A stretch of DNA of 64,000 bases from Oscillospiraceae bacterium (GCA_015068455.1 SVKO01000003.1:186001-250000); one strand, 5' to 3'; positions 43,978 to 52,650 are shown, counted from the stretch's first letter. The notes: generated from the sequence alone by a model not told the origin. Numbers and translations: made by a program.

Positions 43978-44030
43978 TTGATTTATTCCGGGAATGGAAT
44001 ATAATAGAGTCAGGTTAGAGACGGCTAACC
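43978..44030 (+). promoter_or_regulatory. Promoter and operator of the cargo regulator
   Basis: -35 TTGATT (43978-43983), 16-bp spacer, -10 TATAAT (44000-44005). An inverted repeat GGTTAG (44013-44018)/CTAACC (44025-44030) sits over the expected start site, followed by CCGCCGTTGGCGG. Confidence 0.7.
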
Positions 44031-44086
44031 GCCGTTGGCGGTCTCATCCTGAGAGGATTGTTGTTGGGAGAAAAAGAGGTGCAAAA

Positions 44087-44296
44087 TTGAAAGGATACCT
44101 GTCAGTTCAGGAGATCGCAAGCAAATGGGGCGTTTCCGTCCGCTGGGTCAATCAGTACATTCTGGCCGGCCGTATTCCCGGTTGTGAGCGTTTAGGCCAT
44201 GCATGGGCGGTTCCGGAAGATGCCGTGAAGCCGGAGCGGTTGACACCTGGAGGAAAACCAAAACGTGTTCCTGCGGAGGAAGGATCTGGCGGATAA
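44087..44296 (+). CDS. Excisionase/MerR-like HTH protein, likely cargo regulator
   Basis: 69 aa from a TTG at 44087 with AAAGAGGTG upstream. One HTH of the MerR/excisionase type: YLSVQEIASKWGVSVRWVNQYI followed by GRIPGCERLGHAWAVPED. The same fold and wording (SVAEAARRWGLS, GRIPGA, WNVPE) is fused to the Fic domain at 57904. It is flanked by two related inverted repeats (44013-44030 and 44324-44339), consistent with autoregulation and control of the downstream operon. Alternatively it could be a second recombination directionality factor. Confidence 0.75.
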   Translation: MKGYLSVQEIASKWGVSVRWVNQYILAGRIPGCERLGHAWAVPEDAVKPERLTPGGKPKRVPAEEGSGG

Positions 44297-44323
44297 GATG
44301 GATTCTCTTTTTTTTGCATAATG

Positions 44324-44339
44324 GTTAGCCGCAGCTAAC
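44324..44339. promoter_or_regulatory. Second GTTAGC operator
   Basis: GTTAGC-CGCA-GCTAAC, the same half-site as at 44013-44030. It overlaps a CATAAT -10-like sequence just before the first cargo gene. Confidence 0.6.
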
Positions 44340-44359
44340 AAATGTAAGAGGTGTTTCAT

Positions 44360-45109
44360 ATGTTTATCAATGAATACGGAAACAGGAACGATCCGACTGT
44401 TATCCTTCTTGCGCCGATGATGATTTCCGGATCGGACTTGCACGATCAGATGAGCCGGTATTTCCGAGGTTCTTATCATATCATTGCCCCGGACCAGGGC
44501 GGACACGGAAAAGCCGGAGCTTATATCAGTGCTGACGAGGAATTCCAGACACTGAAAAGCTTCCTGCTTGAAACGTGTTGTACGAATATCGAATTGGTAT
44601 ATGGTGCTTCCATGGGCGTTGCAGTGGCTTACAGGCTTTTCATGGATCCTGAGTTTACTGTCAACCACGCCTGGTTTGACGGTGTAGCCCTTAAGAACAG
44701 CGCGGGCTTTGCAGAGTGGCTCATAAGCAGGATGTTCCGAAAGAGGAAGAAGCTTTCCGCCAAGCTTAAGGGCAAGCCTTCTTCCATGCTGGTTAAGATG
44801 TACGGTGATGATTTTGCCCGGTTAATGGCGAAAAACTTTGAACGAATCACGCCGCAAGATATCGACGCGATCTGCCACGCCTGCTGTCATTATGATCTGC
44901 GGAAGCTGACGGATGAAGAACAAAAGAAGCTGCATCTGGACTTCGGAGAAAAGGATTTCGATCTGAAGCTTTCCAGGAAAGCAATCCCCGTGTATATGCC
45001 CAGGGCGGAGCTCACGATCCGGTCCGGATATCAGCACTGCGGATATATGGCAGCGCATCCGAAGGAATACATGGAAGAGATTGAGCAGTTTATCGGGAGG
45101 TCCGTATGA
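44360..45109 (+). CDS. Alpha/beta hydrolase A of the cargo operon
   Basis: 249 aa. Nucleophile elbow GASMGVAV (Ser near residue 83), PDQGGHGKA near 49-57, and a late His in YQHCGY (about 222). A cap region lies at about 115-190, rich in Lys. The beginning INEYGNRNDPTVILLAP parallels hydrolases C and D (EMGN, NEYG), so they are paralogues. Substrate unknown. It is the first structural gene of the cargo operon and overlaps the next gene by ATGA. AAGAGGTG precedes the ATG. Confidence 0.82.
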   Translation: MFINEYGNRNDPTVILLAPMMISGSDLHDQMSRYFRGSYHIIAPDQGGHGKAGAYISADEEFQTLKSFLLETCCTNIELVYGASMGVAVAYRLFMDPEFTVNHAWFDGVALKNSAGFAEWLISRMFRKRKKLSAKLKGKPSSMLVKMYGDDFARLMAKNFERITPQDIDAICHACCHYDLRKLTDEEQKKLHLDFGEKDFDLKLSRKAIPVYMPRAELTIRSGYQHCGYMAAHPKEYMEEIEQFIGRSV

Positions 45110-45789
45110 TGAAAAACCTGACATCAAGACAAAAGATCCTGTTTGGTGTATATGCCATGATCCTGGCCATGCTCGGAGATTATCTGCTGGGATTCGGAAC
45201 CTTTAGCTTTTCGGATTCCCCGGACGCTTATCTGGGCATGACAGCTAACGTGGTCCCGGATTGGCGGTATGCAGTCTCTTCTGTTCTCGGCTTTATCTGC
45301 GCTGCCTTGTTTGCGGTGGCGGCAACAGAACTGATGAAGGTCATGGAGAAAAAATACAGCCTTGCGGACAGCAGACTGTATAAGCTCTTTAAGATTGCGA
45401 ACTGGGGCGGGATCCTGTACTTCGCCTTCATTCACATTGGGATCTGCATGCTTCCGGTCGTGTTCAACGCGGGAATGGAAGCAACCGGCAGTCTTCAGAC
45501 TTCTATAGATATGGTCCTTCGCGTACTGAAAAGCATCGCGGTGCCGCTGGGCCTTGGCTTTGTGATCTGCGATGTGTTCGTCACGATCGGATGGATCGGA
45601 TTAGTTGTCAAGGGAAAGCTTCCTGTCAGGAAGATCGCCTTGATCTGCAACCCGGTTGCTATTTCGCTTCTCGGGCAGTTGATGAATTATATCGCGGAGG
45701 GCCTGGACTCCGGCTTTGAATCCTTCGGGTGGCTCCTGATGTATCTCGTATGCGCATTGAAGCTGGTAGAAAAAGAGGAACAGGTATGA
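45106..45789 (+). CDS. Polytopic membrane protein (DUF6796-like)
   Basis: 227 aa with six or seven hydrophobic segments. Starts NLTSRQKILFGVYAMILAMLGDYLLGF, with a GDYLLGFG segment and PVVFNAG in the middle, and ends DSGFESFGWLLMYL. I associate it with DUF6796, a membrane family of unknown role seen near methyltransferases and hydrolases in Clostridia; this is recollection, not a search. It overlaps both neighbours by ATGA, so it is translationally locked between hydrolase A and methyltransferase 1. Confidence 0.75.
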   Translation: MMKNLTSRQKILFGVYAMILAMLGDYLLGFGTFSFSDSPDAYLGMTANVVPDWRYAVSSVLGFICAALFAVAATELMKVMEKKYSLADSRLYKLFKIANWGGILYFAFIHIGICMLPVVFNAGMEATGSLQTSIDMVLRVLKSIAVPLGLGFVICDVFVTIGWIGLVVKGKLPVRKIALICNPVAISLLGQLMNYIAEGLDSGFESFGWLLMYLVCALKLVEKEEQV

Positions 45790-46394
45790 ATAAAAAGACT
45801 TGGGATCTCTACGCGCCGATCTATAAACGTGCCATGAAGGCAGATCAGAAGATCTACGACTTTATGTACGAGCGAATACCTGAAATGGTTAAAGATAAAG
45901 AAGTCCTTGAGCTTGCCACAGGCCCGGGGCTTCTGGCAAAACACATTGCTCCCGCTGCGAAGTCCGTCCTTGCCACGGACTATTCGGACGGCATGATCGC
46001 TGAGGCAAAGAAAGGCGTATATCCAGAAAATCTGCGCTTTGAAGTGGCGGATGCCATGGCGCTCCCGTATGAGGAAAACTCCTTTGACGCGGTCCTGATC
46101 GCCAACGCGCTGCACATTGTCCCCGATCCGGAGAAGGTGCTCTCGGAGGTCGAACGTGTTCTAAAGCCCGGCGGCCTTCTGATCGCCCCGAATTTCGTGG
46201 AGCACAAAGGAACGTTTATCAGCCGCGTCTGGTCCCGGATCCTGTGGATCGCAGGCGTCCGCTTCGAGCATCAGTGGTCTGCGCAGGAGTATCTGGATTT
46301 TCTTAAAAACAACGGTTGGCAGGTCACCTTCAGCAAAGAGATGGCGGCGCGGATCGCGCTGATGTATGCGGAGTGCAGAAGAACTGCGGAATGA
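45786..46394 (+). CDS. Class I SAM-dependent methyltransferase 1
   Basis: 202 aa. Begins MNKKTWDLYAPIYKRAM. Motif I VLELATGPG (about residue 39), acidic ATDYSDGM (about 62), motif post-I VADAMALPYEENSFDAV (about 86), then LKPGGLLIAPNF (about 128). It belongs to the UbiE/Methyltransf_11 group. The ring or thiol substrate is unknown. Start overlaps the membrane gene by ATGA. A short gap leads to the first ATC-hydrolase-like gene. Confidence 0.88.
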   Translation: MNKKTWDLYAPIYKRAMKADQKIYDFMYERIPEMVKDKEVLELATGPGLLAKHIAPAAKSVLATDYSDGMIAEAKKGVYPENLRFEVADAMALPYEENSFDAVLIANALHIVPDPEKVLSEVERVLKPGGLLIAPNFVEHKGTFISRVWSRILWIAGVRFEHQWSAQEYLDFLKNNGWQVTFSKEMAARIALMYAECRRTAE

Positions 46395-46415
46395 TTCAGA
46401 AAGGGCCGGAAACAA

Positions 46416-47036
46416 ATGAAGTTCGGAATTATGGGAATGCTTTTTTCAAAGATGTTTGAGAAGACTGTGTATGAATACACGTCAAAAGCTGTTCCGCAGA
46501 TCGATATGCGCAGGTTTAAGAAAAAGCATATGGAAGAGTATAAAGCCATGGTTGTAAGGACGCCTTCCGTGGGCTCCATGAAAGATAATATGTTCGCGCC
46601 GGTTATGTATCTGGCCTGCTATGGCTTCGCCTATTACAAGGCTGACCCGGAGCACATCACCATGGAGGTGTTCGACGGGATGATCGACGCCATCTGCAAA
46701 TGCGATACGATGAAGAGATTCTACAAGGGAAAGAACTGCTTCGACCGGAAAGAAATCGACAAATATGTTCATGGCTCCGAAAGATCGAAGAAAAAGCAGT
46801 ATCCCATGGACTGGGTCTTCGATTTTTCCTATGATCTTTCGGTTCCGGAATATTACGTGACACACAGGGAGTGCGGCGTCTGCAAGATCGCCCGGCAGGA
46901 AGATCTGATGTTCCTGATGCCGCATATGTGCGTGATGGATTATCCCACCATAGAATACAAAGGCGGAAAACTGATCCGGACCAAAACGCTTGGAGCCGGC
47001 GGTGACTGCTGTGATTTTCATGTTGTGAAACCGTAA
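46416..47036 (+). CDS. L-2-amino-thiazoline-4-carboxylate hydrolase family protein, copy 1
   Basis: 206 aa. The family is named for hydrolysis of ATC to N-carbamoyl- or S-carbamoyl-cysteine, but most members are untested. Signature elements: HRECGVCKIARQ (Cys pair near residue 150), LMPHMCVMDY (about 170) and the C-terminal GGDCCDFHVV (about 195). Conserved cysteines probably bind metal. Two paralogues follow in the same operon (50308, 55626). The N-terminus has a hydrophobic stretch (IMGMLFSKMF). Confidence 0.8.
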   Translation: MKFGIMGMLFSKMFEKTVYEYTSKAVPQIDMRRFKKKHMEEYKAMVVRTPSVGSMKDNMFAPVMYLACYGFAYYKADPEHITMEVFDGMIDAICKCDTMKRFYKGKNCFDRKEIDKYVHGSERSKKKQYPMDWVFDFSYDLSVPEYYVTHRECGVCKIARQEDLMFLMPHMCVMDYPTIEYKGGKLIRTKTLGAGGDCCDFHVVKP

Positions 47037-47046
47037 GGGGAAGTAT

Positions 47047-47970
47047 ATGAGGATACTTGTTATCGGTGCCGGGGTGATCGGCTCAAATCTGGCAGCTGAC
47101 CTGTTCTCCTCCGGGAGGGACGTTACTCTTCTGGCGAGGGGCGAATGGGCGGATACGCTGGAAAAGAACGGTCTGGTCATCGACCCAATTTTCTCACCGG
47201 GGAAGAAAACATATCGGATTCCCGTTATCCGGGAGCTGAAAGAAGATGACGTTTTCGATGCGGTCTTCGTTGTGATGCGCTATACGCAGCTGGAGAGTGT
47301 GATCCCTATACTCTTAGCCAATGGCTCAAAGAGCATCGTCTTTGTCGGAAACAACCTCTCGCCTAAAGAGCTTGCTGAGAAGCTGCCCGGCAAAAATGTG
47401 CTGTTCGGTTTCAGCATGGCAGCCGGACACAGAGAAAAAGACAGGGTCGTTTCCATTTCTCTCCATAAGATCACGATCGGGCAGCTAAAAGGTGCTCCTT
47501 CCAACGAACAGCTGATTCGGGATATATTTGTGGGAACAAAGGTCAAAGCAACCTATCAGTCAAACATGGAGGACTATCTGCTCTGTCATGCGGCTTTTGT
47601 AACGCCGGTCGCCTTTGCCTGCTATTACTGTGACGGAGACCTGAAACGGATCAAAAATGACAAGGCTTATCTGAATCAGATCATCGATGCCAATATAGAA
47701 GGCTATTCAGCGATCGAGAATGCAGGGCACGAGATTCTTCCTGATCCTGACAAGGATTATCACAGCAGGAAGTACAGACGCATGTGCTACACGGTCTATA
47801 AGATCATGTGCGCTACTGTCATCGGGAAAATCTGCGCTTCTGACCACGCACTGAACGCTGCAGAGGAAATGTCGGCGCTGAATGAAGGATTGAAGCGGTT
47901 CTTTGAAGCGCATCAGGCTGACTGCCCAAACTACCGAAAGCTTGAAAAGGATGCCGGAAAATATATCTGA
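47047..47970 (+). CDS. Ketopantoate reductase-like oxidoreductase
   Basis: 307 aa. Rossmann motif GAGVIGSNLA (about residue 7), VMRYTQLESV near 78 where panE proteins have the NAD(P) contact loop, and FVGNNLSPKELAE near 100. The C-terminal ApbA-like helical domain is divergent: the Lys and Glu positions of true PanE are not obvious (YLLCHAAFVTPVAFACYYC). It is probably an NAD(P)H reductase for a cargo substrate, not for pantothenate synthesis. GGGGAAG precedes the ATG, 10 bases after ATC hydrolase 1. Confidence 0.78.
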   Translation: MRILVIGAGVIGSNLAADLFSSGRDVTLLARGEWADTLEKNGLVIDPIFSPGKKTYRIPVIRELKEDDVFDAVFVVMRYTQLESVIPILLANGSKSIVFVGNNLSPKELAEKLPGKNVLFGFSMAAGHREKDRVVSISLHKITIGQLKGAPSNEQLIRDIFVGTKVKATYQSNMEDYLLCHAAFVTPVAFACYYCDGDLKRIKNDKAYLNQIIDANIEGYSAIENAGHEILPDPDKDYHSRKYRRMCYTVYKIMCATVIGKICASDHALNAAEEMSALNEGLKRFFEAHQADCPNYRKLEKDAGKYI

Positions 47971-47989
47971 GGGAATGGAGAATAGCAGA

Positions 47990-48808
47990 ATGAGTGAACT
48001 GAAAAAGGACAGTGTAGAAAGAACGCTGTGCATCCCTCTTTGGAGCCGGGCAATCGCCGTAAAGAAGCTGCCGCAGATCCTGCCGGATCACGATGCCGTC
48101 CGGATCCTGAAGGAAATGGGAGAAACTAAGCCGCCTACGATCCTGTACAACCTGGAATGCGGTGCGCTGGCAGGCGCGATCCGCCAGTATGACTTCGCAT
48201 GCGAGATCCGGGAATATCTGAAAGATCACCCTCATGCAACCATCGTCGAACTCGGCGCAGGGCTCTCCTGCCTCAGAAGGCAGATTGGGAATGAGACCAA
48301 TCCGTGGATCAACATCGATTTCCCGGACGTAATCGTCTGCAGGGAAAAGTACATTCCGACAGGAACGCTGGAAAAGAATGTGGCCTGTGATATCACAAAT
48401 CACAAATGGTTCGATGAGATCCCGTTCGAAAAGGAAAACGGTGTGATCTTTCTGGCGGCAGGTGTCCTGCACTACCTGACATTTGATGCGGTAACAGAAC
48501 TGATCGCAGGTATGGCTGAACACTTTCCCGGCGGACTGTTCGTCTTCGACTTTATCAGTAAGAAAGGGAAAACGGGTGTAAATACGCAGATCAGGATGAC
48601 AAAGAACGCTGCGAGAATGGACTTCAGCATGGAAGATGCGGAAAAGGAACTCACGGCCATGAGCAGCAAGGTATCAAAGGTCATCACGAAGAGCTATCTG
48701 GAAGGCTACCCGGTAGAGGGAGTCAAATACAGCTGGCTCACAAAGCAATACATCAAGTCAAAACGGGACAAGTTCTTTGTGGTTCATGCAGAGTTTTCAA
48801 AGGAGTAA
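47990..48808 (+). CDS. SAM-dependent methyltransferase 2 (LCM/PPM-like)
   Basis: 272 aa. Motif I IVELGAGLSCLRRQI (about residue 84), NIDFPDV (about 105) and GVLHYLTFDAVTELI (about 160) match the leucine carboxyl methyltransferase/O-methyltransferase superfamily (Tcmp/PPM type), which methylate carboxylates or hydroxyls of small molecules. The ATG at 47990 has GGAG 8-9 bases upstream; an ATG 15 bases earlier is possible. The stop overlaps the start of a remnant open frame. Confidence 0.82.
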   Translation: MSELKKDSVERTLCIPLWSRAIAVKKLPQILPDHDAVRILKEMGETKPPTILYNLECGALAGAIRQYDFACEIREYLKDHPHATIVELGAGLSCLRRQIGNETNPWINIDFPDVIVCREKYIPTGTLEKNVACDITNHKWFDEIPFEKENGVIFLAAGVLHYLTFDAVTELIAGMAEHFPGGLFVFDFISKKGKTGVNTQIRMTKNAARMDFSMEDAEKELTAMSSKVSKVITKSYLEGYPVEGVKYSWLTKQYIKSKRDKFFVVHAEFSKE

Positions 48809-48834
48809 CCGGTTACAGGTTCCGCCTCTTTGGT

Positions 48835-49092
48835 GTGATCCCTTTCGGTACTCATAAGATCCATATTGTCCGATTTGAACCGGAGGGTGTCAGCAGCCGG
48901 GAGGGAAACGAACGTGTTCCGATGTGGAATCATGACATCACCATGATCCCGCTGGACGATAATCACACAAAGTACACGGACCGGGTCGAGATCCAGGCGG
49001 GCTGGAAAACATTTTTCATCTGGCTTTGGGCAAACGCATTTTATACCCACAGGCAGAGAAAATGGATATCTCTGCTGGAGAAGGAGGAATAG
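48835..49092 (+). pseudogene. 5'-truncated SRPBCC-like gene
   Basis: 85 codons from a GTG with no convincing ribosome site. The in-frame reading continues upstream into methyltransferase 2 with family-like residues (GYRFRLFGVIPFGTHKIH) but no start codon. The preserved part (PMWNHDITMIPLDD, RVEIQAGW, WANAFYTHRQRKWISLL) reads as the C-terminal half of a roughly 150-aa SRPBCC/polyketide cyclase-like protein. I infer a deletion that removed the first half. It could still be translated as a short protein by coupling. Confidence 0.6.
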
Positions 49093-49096
49093 CATC

Positions 49097-49603
49097 ATGA
49101 CATGGTGGATTATATTGATTGAAGCGCTGGTATTTGCCGTGATCTTCACGGTCATCATCTTCACTTATTTCAGAGGAGAACGGAAATACAGCCCGACAAG
49201 CATACACAACTATCCGCCCGACATACAGGAGGAATACTTTAAGACGCACGAGAAGATCGACGTGAGCTATCGCTCAAAAAGTGTGCTCCTGACGAAATCC
49301 CTAGGGGTTCTGATCTTCACAGGGATACTGTTCGTGTGTGCCCTGATTGCCGGAGCGTCTACCTTCTGGCAAGGTTTCCTGCTGGCGTTTGGCCTGATGG
49401 CGTGGATCGGCATCTATGATACCTGTTTTCTGGACTGGGTGCTCTTTGCCAATCTTCCGATGTTCCGGCTGGAAGGTACAGAACATATGGATAAGGCCTA
49501 TCATCAGAAATGGTTCCATGTGAAAGGAATGTTGTTCCCCGGCCTGATCATCGGGCTGGTACCGGCTGCTCTTGTAGGCTGGCTGATCACTCTGGTGAGG
49601 TAG
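49097..49603 (+). CDS. Cargo membrane protein, paralogue 1
   Basis: 168 aa. One N-terminal helix (about 4-24), a basic loop (HNYPPDIQEEYFKTHEK), then three helices. The central block FWQGFLLAFGLMAWIGIYD and LDWVLF is shared with the proteins at 51019-51375 and 56280-56777 (pattern FW-F-D-F-D-W), so they form a paralogous family. Function unknown. It precedes methyltransferase 3 and ATC hydrolase 2, as paralogue 3 follows ATC hydrolase 3. Confidence 0.75.
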   Translation: MTWWIILIEALVFAVIFTVIIFTYFRGERKYSPTSIHNYPPDIQEEYFKTHEKIDVSYRSKSVLLTKSLGVLIFTGILFVCALIAGASTFWQGFLLAFGLMAWIGIYDTCFLDWVLFANLPMFRLEGTEHMDKAYHQKWFHVKGMLFPGLIIGLVPAALVGWLITLVR

Positions 49604-49657
49604 GATTACCGGAGATAAGAGCAACATATAAGAAAAAGTATACAGGAGGAAAGCAAC

Positions 49658-50281
49658 ATGGGAATTATGAAGAAGTTCTTTAATCAGACGAGAAAGCCGG
49701 AAGGGACATTGGGAAAGTTCATGCTCAGTTCAATGAATTCCGGCCATGCCAAAATGGCGGACTGGGGTTTTTCTCATCTTCCGGAGCTAAGTCCGGACCG
49801 GATCGTGGAGCTTGGCTGCGGGGCGGGAAGGAACGCCGGAGAGCTTCTGAAAAAGTATCCCCAGGCTCATGTAACAGCCATCGATTATTCCCCGCTTTCC
49901 GTGGAAAAAACCAGAGAATACAACCATGAAGGTATAGCCGCTGGCCGCTGCACTGTTCAGCAGGGCGACGTCTCTGATCTCCAGCTTTCTGAGGAGAGCT
50001 TTGACCTTGCCACTGCTTTTGATACGGTCTATTTCTGGCCGGGAATCGAAAACTGCTTTGCGCAGGTGGCTAAAGTGCTTAAGCCGGGCGGATACTTTTT
50101 GATCTGTAATGAAGCAGACGGTATCGACGCAGGTACGCTCAAGTTTGAGAAGATCGTTGATGGGATGAAAGTGTATACAGCGGAGGGCCTGGAAGCGGCC
50201 CTTAGGAAGGCAGGATTTACCGAGGTCAACCATTACCATCATGGTTCAAAGCCCTGGATCACTGTACTGGCGAGGAAATAA
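49658..50281 (+). CDS. Class I SAM-dependent methyltransferase 3
   Basis: 207 aa. Motif I IVELGCGAGRNAGEL (about residue 49), AIDYSPLSVEK (about 73), GDVSDLQLSEESFDLATAFD (about 95), LKPGGYFLICNE (about 132). Methyltransf_11/25 group. N-terminal GTLGKFMLSSMNSGHAKMADWG is a segment typical of a clade that sits beside alpha/beta hydrolases. AGGAGGAAAGC precedes the ATG. It is not a close copy of methyltransferase 1. Confidence 0.88.
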   Translation: MGIMKKFFNQTRKPEGTLGKFMLSSMNSGHAKMADWGFSHLPELSPDRIVELGCGAGRNAGELLKKYPQAHVTAIDYSPLSVEKTREYNHEGIAAGRCTVQQGDVSDLQLSEESFDLATAFDTVYFWPGIENCFAQVAKVLKPGGYFLICNEADGIDAGTLKFEKIVDGMKVYTAEGLEAALRKAGFTEVNHYHHGSKPWITVLARK

Positions 50282-50307
50282 AAGTTAAAGAAATGGAGGA
50301 TGGGATA

Positions 50308-51018
50308 ATGACCCGCCATATGACGATTGAAGAGCTTCCTTATGGAAAGCCGGTCCGGGACTGGCTGAAGGATCGTTATGGAGAAGCTGAGGCAGACAAG
50401 ATATGGGAGCAGACGCAGAAGAACTATCGGAACTATCTCCGGGATCTGCCGGATTATGGCGGAAGTAAAAACGGGCATGCGAAAGCCATCTACGGAGGTC
50501 TTCTGATCTTTGCGCTCTATTCCGCGCTGCCGGATCAACCGCCGATATCCGAGATGCAGGACTTTGTTCAGAACCTGTTTATGGGGCCTTTTACAAAGCT
50601 CGGGAGGATCTTTGACCTGAACCGTCCGTCTCATATGCGGCTGATTGATAAGGTGTTCCGAAAGTCCGGGAACAGGGACCGTAAGGATATCCTCCGGTAT
50701 CCGGAAGGCTTTGTTAATGTTGATGCCCCGTATGATAAGGAGCATCATGCGGCGAGCTACAGCTTCACGCAGTGCCCGAATGCGGAGTTTGCCAAAAAAC
50801 ACGGACTGCTTCATGTACTTCCACTCCTGTGCAACAGCGACTTCTTCGGGATCAGTGAGATCCATGGAACACTGATCCGCTGCGGTACCTGCGGCAACAG
50901 CGATAAATGCGATTATCTGGTCGTGGGAAGCAAGAATCCAATAGCTGCAGAATATGAAATCGTATCGGATGAACAGGGCTTCCTGGTCAGCAGGAAGAGA
51001 CAGCCTAAAAACATATGA
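50308..51018 (+). CDS. ATC-hydrolase-like protein, copy 2 (divergent Cys motif)
   Basis: 236 aa from the ATG at 50308 with GGAGGAT. Longer N-terminus than copy 1. Aligned landmarks: FTQCPNAEFAKKHGL (copy 1 has CxxC, here the second Cys is Ala), LPLLCNSDF, and the final KCDYLVVG. It also has an extra Cys cluster, RCGTCGNSDKC. So the presumed metal site is altered, and activity may differ or be lost. Start overlaps nothing; the next paralogous membrane reading begins directly after its stop. Confidence 0.75.
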   Translation: MTRHMTIEELPYGKPVRDWLKDRYGEAEADKIWEQTQKNYRNYLRDLPDYGGSKNGHAKAIYGGLLIFALYSALPDQPPISEMQDFVQNLFMGPFTKLGRIFDLNRPSHMRLIDKVFRKSGNRDRKDILRYPEGFVNVDAPYDKEHHAASYSFTQCPNAEFAKKHGLLHVLPLLCNSDFFGISEIHGTLIRCGTCGNSDKCDYLVVGSKNPIAAEYEIVSDEQGFLVSRKRQPKNI

Positions 51019-51375
51019 AATAATCCGGCTACCCGGGAAAAGATCGGAAAGAACAGAAAGCTTTTCAAGGGCGTGGGCATTCCGATTTACTTTGTCTTTG
51101 TTATCGTAAGCACGTATGCCGTCAATGGAGCCAGAGGTTTCTTTGAAGGTTTCTGGCAGATGTTCGCGATCCTCTCTATTGTGAATCTGATCGACCGGCT
51201 TTTCATCGATGAGTACTGGGTGGGACATACGAAGGCCTGGGAGATTCCAGGGACAGAGGATTTGAAGCCCTATATTAATCGGAAAGACAAGATCGGGAAA
51301 TGGCTTATGGGCACGGTGGGCTTTGCAATCCTAAGCGCGATCCTGTCCGGGATCATGAGCCTGCTGATGAAATAG
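51019..51375 (+). pseudogene. Cargo membrane protein, paralogue 2, 5'-truncated
   Basis: The frame is open from the ATC hydrolase 2 stop to 51375, but the first usable start is a GTG at 51073 without a ribosome site. The codons before it (EKIGKNRKLFKGVG) still match paralogue 1's loop, showing that the original gene began further upstream. The N-terminal helix is missing. The rest (FWQMFAILSIVNLIDRLFID and two further helices) matches paralogues 1 and 3. Either a deletion remnant or a short protein of 100 aa. Confidence 0.6.
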
Positions 51376-51401
51376 CTGCAGCAAGAAGGAGTCTGAACAT
51401 T

Positions 51402-52313
51402 ATGACGCTGAAATACGAGATTCTGAAGCGGCTGGTAAAAGCCGTGAATATTAAAAAGATGTGGACCGGCATGAGTACAGAAGAGCTCCTGGAAAACCGG
51501 CGAAAGCAGAATGCCAGGAACCGGATCCCGAATCTGAAAGACGATGCGTTCGATATCAGCCGTATCGAAATCATGGGCTGCCCTGTACTGAAGCTGATTC
51601 ACAAGAAAAAAGCAAATAAGGCCAACCTCTTCCTGATCGGCGGCGGGATGATATCAGCACCAAGACCCGGTTCCATCAAGAAAGCACTCCAATTCGCGAA
51701 GGAGACCGGACTGGATGTGTTCGTCCCCTACTATCCGCTTTGCACGGACTACCCGTTGACCAGGGCTTATGAGATGATCCATGAGACCTACCGGATTATG
51801 CTGCAGGACTATAAGGCTGAGAATACTTCTGTGCTCGGAACGTCCTCCGGCGGAAACCTTGCGCTCGGCATGGTGCCGTATATCAACGACGGCCATGGAG
51901 ATACGCCGATGCCCGGCTACATCATGGCAATCTCTCCGGGCACCTGCGTGGATACGGACGAGGAATGGCAGCGGATGCTGGAGCTGGATAAAAAGGACGT
52001 GGCCATCCCGGCGCAGTATATGAAGACAGCCGTGGAAGTCATGCGGCACGGGGATGACAGTGTCCCGGAGTATATGATCTGGCTGCAGAAAGGCGATTTT
52101 ACGAACTGTCCGAAAACCACCTTCATTTACGGCAGTGATGAGACATTGTATGCCTGTGCCCCTTCCTTTGAGGCTGCTATGAAGAAATATAAAGTTGATT
52201 ACAAGATGATCGTCGGAGAAGGAATGTTCCATTGTTATCCGGTCTTCCCTATATGCAGAGAAGGCAAGGAGGGCTGGAAGATGATGATTCAGCTGATGAA
52301 AGAAAATACATAA
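51402..52313 (+). CDS. Alpha/beta hydrolase B (acetyl-esterase/HSL type)
   Basis: 303 aa. Nucleophile elbow GTSSGGNLA (Ser near residue 147), Asp in IYGSDET (about 247), His in GMFHCYP (about 276). The oxyanion region reads GGGMISAP (about 76) in place of the usual HGGG. N-terminal basic helices (about 1-40) form a lid. It is of the HSL/acetyl-esterase family, unlike hydrolases A, C and D, so it was recruited separately. AAGGAG precedes the ATG. Confidence 0.87.
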   Translation: MTLKYEILKRLVKAVNIKKMWTGMSTEELLENRRKQNARNRIPNLKDDAFDISRIEIMGCPVLKLIHKKKANKANLFLIGGGMISAPRPGSIKKALQFAKETGLDVFVPYYPLCTDYPLTRAYEMIHETYRIMLQDYKAENTSVLGTSSGGNLALGMVPYINDGHGDTPMPGYIMAISPGTCVDTDEEWQRMLELDKKDVAIPAQYMKTAVEVMRHGDDSVPEYMIWLQKGDFTNCPKTTFIYGSDETLYACAPSFEAAMKKYKVDYKMIVGEGMFHCYPVFPICREGKEGWKMMIQLMKENT

Positions 52314-52386
52314 CAAACCAGGGGTATTTACAGTTCGCAATGGGGCTGTGGATATAAAACTAATGAAAAAACAGGAGGAAATGAAA

Positions 52387-52650
52387 ATGTCTATCGGAGG
52401 AAAAATCGCACTGTTTCTTGGCGGAACACTTTTTGGCTCAGCCGGGCTGAAGATTTTGTCCAGCAAGGATGCCCGCAAAGTATACACGCACACCACTGCC
52501 GCAGTTCTTCGCTGCAAGGATGAGGTGATGAAGCAGGTGGAGTTTGTTCAGGAGAGCTGTTCCGACATTCTTGCCGACGCGAAGCAGATCAATGCGGACC
52601 GTGAAAAGGCTGCGGAAGCAGAGTACATCGAAGAAAGTGCTCAGGCATGA
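52387..52650 (+). CDS. Small DUF6110-type protein
   Basis: 87 aa. One N-terminal hydrophobic segment (GGKIALFLGGTLFGSAGLKIL), then a charged helical region (AVLRCKDEVMKQVEF, ADREKAAEAEYIEE). I recognise this as the DUF6110 companion of a Firmicute P-type ATPase; it probably associates with the transporter at the membrane. AGGAGG lies 8 bases before the ATG and the stop overlaps the ATPase start by ATGA. Confidence 0.8.
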   Translation: MSIGGKIALFLGGTLFGSAGLKILSSKDARKVYTHTTAAVLRCKDEVMKQVEFVQESCSDILADAKQINADREKAAEAEYIEESAQA

